Positions 58,293 through 64,000 of a stretch of 64,000 bases of DNA are shown piece after piece. The position numbers and the translations under genes are program-made. Under the pieces are notes generated by a model, which ran no database searches, was not told the origin of the DNA, and saw only the letters and a list, made by a program, of their open reading frames with translations. Position 1 is the stretch's first letter; each line of letters begins with the position of its first letter. The stretch is from Lolium rigidum (taxonomy: Eukaryota; Streptophyta; Magnoliopsida; Poales; Poaceae). The stretch spans positions 286,462 to 350,461 of the forward strand of contig NW_025899959.1 in the NCBI RefSeq assembly GCF_022539505.1. The letters run 5' to 3'.

Positions 58293-58462
58293 TTTAGTAG
58301 TAGTAAATAAAGCAAACTAGATAAAGCAAATGCAAGTAAACTAAATTTTTTTTTGTGTTTTTGATATAATGCAGCAAACAAAGTAGTAAATAAAATAAAG
58401 CAAGACAAAAACAAAGTAAAGAGATTGGGAAGTGGAGACTCCCCTTGCAGCGTGTCTTGATC

Positions 58463-58481
58463 TCCCCGGCAACGGCGCCAG
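58463..58481 (-). promoter_or_regulatory. primer-binding site of element 4 (tRNA-Asp)
   Basis: The minus strand reads TGGCGCCGTTGCCGGGGA ten bases inside the 5' LTR, complementary to the 3' end of plant tRNA-Asp. Confidence 0.85.
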
Positions 58482-58490
58482 AAATTTGCT

Positions 58491-60084
58491 TGATGCGTGT
58501 AGTTGACACGTCCGTTGGGAACCCCAAGAGGAAGGTGTGATGCGCACAGCGGCATGTTTCCCTCAGTAAGAAACCAAGGTTTAATCGAACCAGTAGGAGT
58601 CAAGAAGCACGTTGAAGGTTGATGGCGGCGGGATGTAGTGCGGCGCAACACCAGAGATCCCGGCGCCAACGTGGAACCTGCACAACACAACCAAAGTACT
58701 TTGCCCCAACGAAACAGTGAGGTTGTCAATCTCACCGGCTTGCTGTAACAAAGGATTAACCGTATTGTGTGGAAGATGATTGTTTGCAAGAAAACAGTAA
58801 ACAAGTATTGCAGTAGATTGTATGCGATGTAAAGAATAGGACCGGGGTCCACAGTTCACTAGAGGTGTCTCTCCCATAAGATAAAAGCATGTTGGGTGAA
58901 CAAATTACAGTCGGGCAATTGACAAATAGAGAGGGCATAACAATGCACATACATGTCATGATAAATATAGTGAGATTTAAGTGGGCATTACGACAAAGTA
59001 CATAGACCGCTATCCAACATGCATCTATGCCTAAAAAGTCCACCTTCAGGTTATCATCCGAACCCCTTCCAGTATTAAGTTGCAAAACAACGAGACAATT
59101 GCATTAAGTATGGTGCGTAATGTAATCAATAACTACATCCTTAGACATAGCATCAATGTTTTGTCCCTAGTGGCAACGAGCACATCCACAACCTTAGAAC
59201 TTTCCGTCACTCGTCCCGGATTCAATGGAGGCATGAACCCACTATCGAGCATAAATACTCCCTCTTGGAGTTAAGAGCAAAAACTTGGCCAGAGCCTCTA
59301 CTAATAACGGAGAGCATGCAAGATCATAAACAACACATAGGTAATAACTTGATAATTAACATAACATAGTATTCTCTATCCATCGGATCCCGACAAACAC
59401 AACATATAGTATTACGGATAGATGATCTTGATCATGTTAGGCAGCTCACAAGATCCAACAATGAAGCACAATGAGGAGAAGACAACCATCTAGCTACTTC
59501 TATGGACCCATAGTCCGGGGGTGAACTACTCACTCATCACTCCGGAGGCGACCATGGCGGTGAAGAGTCCTCCGGGAGATGAATCCCCTCTCCGGTAGGG
59601 TGCCGGAGGAGATCTCCAGAATCCCCCGAGATGGGATTGGCGGCGGCGGCGTCTCAGTAAGGTTTTCCGTATCGTGGCTCTCGGTACCGGGGGTTTCGCG
59701 ACGGAGGCTATTTGTAGGCGGAAGGGCAGGTAAGAGGCGGCACGAGGGGCCCACACCATAGGTCGGCGCGGCCAGGGCCTGGGCCGCGCCGCCCTGGTGT
59801 GTCGCCACCTCGTGGCCCCACTTCGACTCTCCTTCGGTCTTCTGGAAGCTTCGTGGCAAAATAGGACCATGGGCGTTGATTTCGTCCAATTCCGAGAATA
59901 TTTCGTTACTAGGATTTACGAAACCAAAACAGCGAGAAAACAACAAGCGGCTCTTCGGCATCTTGTTAATAGGTTAGTTCCAGAAAATGCACGAATATGA
60001 CATAAAGTGTGCATAAAACATGTAGATATCATCAATAATGTGGCATGGAACATAAGAAATTATCGATACGTCGGAGACGTATCA
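58491..60084 (-). repeat. 5' LTR of element 4
   Basis: 1594 bp, ends TGATACGTC...ACACGCATCA on the minus strand. It pairs with 52052-53609. Confidence 0.92.
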
Positions 60085-61633
60085 ATCATCAATAATGTGG
60101 CATGGAACATAAGAAATTATCGATACGTCGGAGACGTATCACCTTCCGCCTACTTAAACTCTCCGTCCCGAAAACCCTATTACCGCGAGCCACGATACGG
60201 AAAAAGTTCCAGAGATGCCGCCGCCGCCAATCCCATCTCGGGGGATTCAGGAGATCGCCTCCGGCACCCTGCCAGAGAGGGGAATCATCACCGGAGGGCT
60301 CTACATCACCATGCCCGCCTCCGGATTGATGTGTGAGTAGTTCATCCTTGGACTATGGGTCCATAGCAGTAGCTAGATGGTTGTCTTCTCTTCATTGTAA
60401 CTATCATGTTAGATCTTGTGAGCTGCCTATCATGATCAAGATCATCTATTTATAATGCTACATGTTGTGTTTGTTGGGATCCGATGAATATTGAATACTA
60501 TGTCAAGTTGATTATCAATCTATCATATATATGTTGTTTATGTTCTTGCATGCTCTCCGTTGCTAGTAGAGGCTCGGCCAAGTTGATACTTGTGACTCCA
60601 AGAGGGAGTATTTATGCTCGATAGTGGGTTCATGCCTCCATTGAATGCGGGACGAGTGACAGAAAGTTCTAAGGTTGTGGATGTGATGTTGCCACTAGGG
60701 ATAAAACATCAATGCTTTGTCTAAGGATATTTGTGTTGATTACATTACGCACCATACTTAATGCAATTGTCTGTTGTTTGCAACTTAATACTGGAAGGGG
60801 TGCGGATGCTAACCCGAAGGTGGACTTTTTAGGCATAGATGCATGCTTGGATAGCGGTCTATGTACTTTGTCGTAATGCCCTGATTAAATCTCATAGTAA
60901 TCATCATGATATGTATGCATCTCTATTTGTCAATTGCCCAACTGTAATTTGTTCACCCAACATGCTATTTATCTTATGGGAGAGACACCACTAGTGAACT
61001 GTGGACCCCGGTCCATTCTTTACATCTGAATACAATCTATTGCAATCATTGTTCTCCACTATTCTTCGCAAACAAAAATCATCTTCCACACTATACATTT
61101 AATCCTTTGTTTACAGCAAGCCGGTGAGATTGACAACCTCACTGTTACGTTGGGGCAAAGTATTTTGATTGTGTTGTGCAGGTTCCACGTTGGCGCCGGA
61201 ATCCCTGGTGTTGCGCCGCACTGCACTCCGTCACGAACGACCTTCACGTGGCCCTTGACTCCTACTGGTTCGATAAACCTTGGTTTCTTACTGAGGGAAA
61301 CTTGCTGTTGTACGCATCACACCTTCCACTTGGGGTTCCCAACGGACGTGTGCTTCACGCGTCATCAAGCTAAATTTCTGGCGCCGTTGCTGGGGAGATC
61401 AAGACACGTTGCAAGGGGAGTCTCTCACATCCAATCTCTTTACTTTATTTATGGTCTTGCTTTACTTTATTTACTGTTTTGTTTGCTTTCTTTATATCAA
61501 AAACACAAAAAAATTAGTTGCTTTACTTTATTTCATTTGTCTTGTTTGCTTTCTCTATATTAAAAACACAAAAAAATTAGTTACTTGCATTTACTTTATT
61601 TAGTTTGCTTTACTTGTTTTTATTACTGCTAAA

Positions 61634-63739
61634 ATGAATACTCCTGAGAATACTAAGTTGTGTGACTTCACTAGCACAAATAATAATGATTTCCTATGCA
61701 CACCTATTGCTCCACCTGCTACTACAGCAGAATTCTATGAAATTAAACCTGCTTTACTAAATCTTGTTATGAGAGAGCAATTTTCTAGGTGTTAGTTCGA
61801 TGATGCTGCTGCCCATCTTAATAATTTTGTTGAACTTTGTGAAATGCAAAAGTATAAGGATATAGATGGTGACATTATAAAACTGAAATTGTTTCCTTTC
61901 TCCTTAAGAGGAAGAGCTAAAGATTGGTTGCTATCTTTGCCTAAGAATAGTATTGATTCATGGACTAAATGTAAAGATGCTTTCATTGGTAGATATTATC
62001 CTCCTGCTAAAATTATATCTTTGAGAAGTAGCATTATGAATTTTAAGCAATTGGATAATGAACATGTTGCTCAAGCATGGGAAAGAATGAAATCTTTGGT
62101 AAAGAATTGCCCTACCCATGGACTAACTACTTGGATGATCATCCAAACCTTTTATATATGCAGGACTGAATTTTTCTTCGCGGAACCTATTGGATTCAGC
62201 TGCTGGAGGTACTTTTATGTCCATTACTTTGGGGGTGGCAACAAAGCTTCTTGATGATATGATGATAAATTACTCTGAATGGCACACTGAAAGGACTCCA
62301 CAAGGTAAGAAGGTAAATTCTGTTGAAGAAACCTCCTCCTTGAGTGATAAGATTGATGCTATTATGTCTATGCTTGTGAATGGTAGATCTAATGTTGATC
62401 CAAATAATGTTCCTTTAGCTTCATTGGTTGCCCAAGAAGAACATGTTGATGTGAACTTCATTAAAAATAATAATTTCAACAACAATGCTTATAGGAATAA
62501 TTTTGGTAACAACTATAGGTCATATCCTTCTAATAATGGTAATGGTTATGGTAATTCTTACAACAATAATAGGAGTGTACCCTCTGGTCTTGAAGTCATG
62601 CTTAAAGAATTTATTAGTACACAAACTGCTTTTAACAAATCTGTTGAAGAAAAGCTTGGTAAAATTGATATTCTTGCTTCTAAGGTTGATAGTCTTGCTG
62701 CTGATGTTGATCTTTTAAAATTGAAAGTTATGCCTAATGAAGATAAAGATATTAAGTCATTTGCTACAGCAAACGCTATCCAAGTTCGAATTAATGAAAA
62801 TATTAGATTGATGGCTGAATTGCATGCTAGGTGGGAAAGAGAAGAAAAGAAAAACTTGCTAAAGAGAATAATGTAGCTAAAGTTTGGACTATTACCACCA
62901 CTAGTAATGTTGATGCTTCACATGTTGCTAAACCTCCTACTATCAATGGTAAAATAATTGGTGTTGGCAATGTTTCTACTCCTAATGCAAAGCGTGCAAA
63001 ACTGCCTGAAACTGCTAAAACTGCTGAAACTGTTTGTGATAAAACTGCTGAAATTTTTCAAAATATTGGGGACAATGATCCCATTGCTGTAGATCATAAT
63101 GGTTTAGATTTTGATGATTGTCATATCTCTGAAGTTATAAAGTTCTTACAAAAACTTGCTAGAAGTCCTAATGCTAGTGCTATAAATTTGGCCTTTACAA
63201 AACATATTACAAATGCTCTCATTAAAGCTAGAGAAGAGAAATTAAAACTTGAAACTTCTATTCCTAGGAAGTTGGAAGATGGTTGGGAGCCCATCATTAA
63301 GATGAAGGTCAATGATTTTGATTGTAATGCTTTATGTGATCTTGGCGCAAGTATTTATGTTATGCCTAAGAAAATCTATAATATTCTTGACTTGCCACCA
63401 TTGAAAAATTGTTATTTGGATGTTAATCTTGTTGATAATTCTACAAAGAAACCTTTGGGGAGGATTGATAATGTTCGCATTACGGTTAACAATAACCTTG
63501 TCCCCGTTGATTTTGTTGTCTTGGATATTGAATGCAATGCATCTTGTCCCATTATTTTGGGAAGACCTTTTCTTCGAACTGTTGGTGTTATTATTGATAT
63601 GAAGGAAGGGAATATTAAGTATCAATTTCCTCTCAAGAAAGGTATGGAATACTTCTCTAGAAAGAGAATGAAGTTACCTTTTGATTCTATTATTAGAACA
63701 AATTATGATGTTGATGCTTCATCTCTTGATGTTACTTGA
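61634..63739 (+). pseudogene. gag-protease of element 5, three frame breaks
   Basis: ATG at 61634 begins a gag frame close to that of element 4. A stop arises near 61790 through a one-base gain and a nearby one-base loss, both at CTG sites. A four-base gain near 62155 and a one-base loss near 62848 shift the frame again. Visible parts are FPFSLRGRAKDWLLSLPKNS (gag), an Asn/Tyr/Gly-rich stretch (about 62452-62590), a coiled coil (EEKLGKIDILASKVDSLAAD) and the protease with DLGASIYVMPKK and PIILGRPFLRT. The last part, 62831-63739, is one open frame. Confidence 0.85.
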
Positions 63740-64000
63740 TTCACACTTTCTGCGCCTAGCTGAAAGGCGTTAAAGAAAAGCGCTTATGGGAGACAACCCA
63801 TTATTTTACTTCTGCACTTTTGTTTTATATTTGAGTGTTGGAAGTTGTTACTACTGTAGCAACCTCTCCTTATCTTTATTTTATTGCATTGTTGTGCCAA
63901 GTAAAGTCTTTGATAGTAGGGTTGATACTAGATTTGGATTACTGCGCAGAAACATATTTCTTACTGTCACGAAATTGAGCAGCCCTGTCTGTAGGTAACT
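63740..64000 (+). other. start of the non-coding 3' interior of element 5
   Basis: Directly comparable with element 1 after 19624 (ACACTTTCTGCGCCTAGCTG and the block GGGAGACAACCCAT). It has no coding content and is cut by the window edge. Confidence 0.7.

Larger units (their letters stand above)
52052..60084 (-). mobile_element. element 4: complete gypsy-like gag-protease element, no pol
   Basis: An ATCAT duplication (52047-52051 and 60085-60089) brackets 8033 bp. LTRs are 58491-60084 (5') and 52052-53609 (3', with a 42-bp deletion between AACATA repeats). The primer-binding site is perfect, gag is nearly intact, protease follows, and about 2.4 kb of non-coding interior leads to the polypurine tract. 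Reverse transcriptase, RNase H and integrase are absent. It inserted into the solo LTR and is among the youngest events in the window. Confidence 0.92.
48441..60141 (-). mobile_element. minus-strand solo LTR (element 5 family), split by a MULE and element 4
   Basis: Pieces 48441-49057, 51129-52051 and 60090-60141 sum to 1592 bp, one LTR from TGATGACGCG (complement of the LTR end) to ACGTATCA (complement of the LTR start). No interior sequence of its own is present. The CCTTC duplication at both ends shows that it inserted into the LTR of element 5 and then lost its interior by LTR-LTR recombination. Confidence 0.85.
48076..64000 (+). mobile_element. element 5: gypsy-like gag-protease element, runs off the window
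   Basis: The 5' LTR starts at 48076 (TGATACGTCTCAAACG), is split at 48440 by a minus-strand solo LTR, and resumes at 60142 to end at 61367. The two parts sum to about 1.59 kb, the family length. A CCTTC target duplication (48436-48440 and 60142-60146) brackets the intruder. Downstream come a primer-binding site (TGGCGCCGTTGCTGGGGA near 61379), gag and protease. The 3' LTR is outside the window. The flanking target site in copia would be CCTAC (48071-48075). Confidence 0.88.

Overview
This is a repeat-rich nuclear segment of a pooid grass, most likely Triticeae or a close relative. The grounds are an Au-type SINE, Stowaway MITEs, grass LINE tails, deeply nested gypsy and copia LTR retrotransposons, and plant genes with short GT-AG introns. 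Genus and species cannot be fixed from the sequence alone.

Left third (1-14476), the gene-bearing part. The window opens in the last exons of an unrecognised plant gene (1-473, +). Two retroposon-like blocks follow, one carrying a nested Au SINE, and then a Stowaway MITE. Next come a VPS9-type Rab5 exchange-factor gene (3826-7145, +) and a large LRR receptor kinase of the non-RD class (8672-12101, -). Beyond the kinase lies a broken duplicate of the 3' half of the VPS9 gene (12684-14476), part of which is tandemly repeated again.

Middle (14477-31749), retrotransposons. A LINE fragment abuts a gypsy-like element that has gag and protease but no pol (element 1, 15664-23806). Element 1 abuts the remnant of a second gypsy family. 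A full copy of that family (element 2, 24072-31749) carries gag, protease and a frameshifted acidic ORF on the opposite strand near its 3' end.

The stretch 31750-44957 holds no complete gene. It contains a GC-rich block, a Helitron-like 3' end, the 5' half of a CCR4-NOT subunit gene (NOT2/VIP2-like, -, 38681-41390) without its conserved C-terminal domain, and two more retroposon-like blocks.

Right third (44958-64000) is a four-level nest. A copia element (44958-48075) was hit by element 5 (plus strand, same family as element 1, running off the window). The LTR of element 5 was hit by a minus-strand solo LTR. That solo LTR was hit by a MULE-like transposon (49058-51118) and by a complete minus-strand element 4 (52052-60084). 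Target-site duplications and summed LTR lengths close this model exactly.

Many indels that separate otherwise near-identical LTR copies fall at CTG/CAG trinucleotides. They may be base-calling artefacts at CHG-methylated sites, so some frameshifts in the TE genes may not be real.
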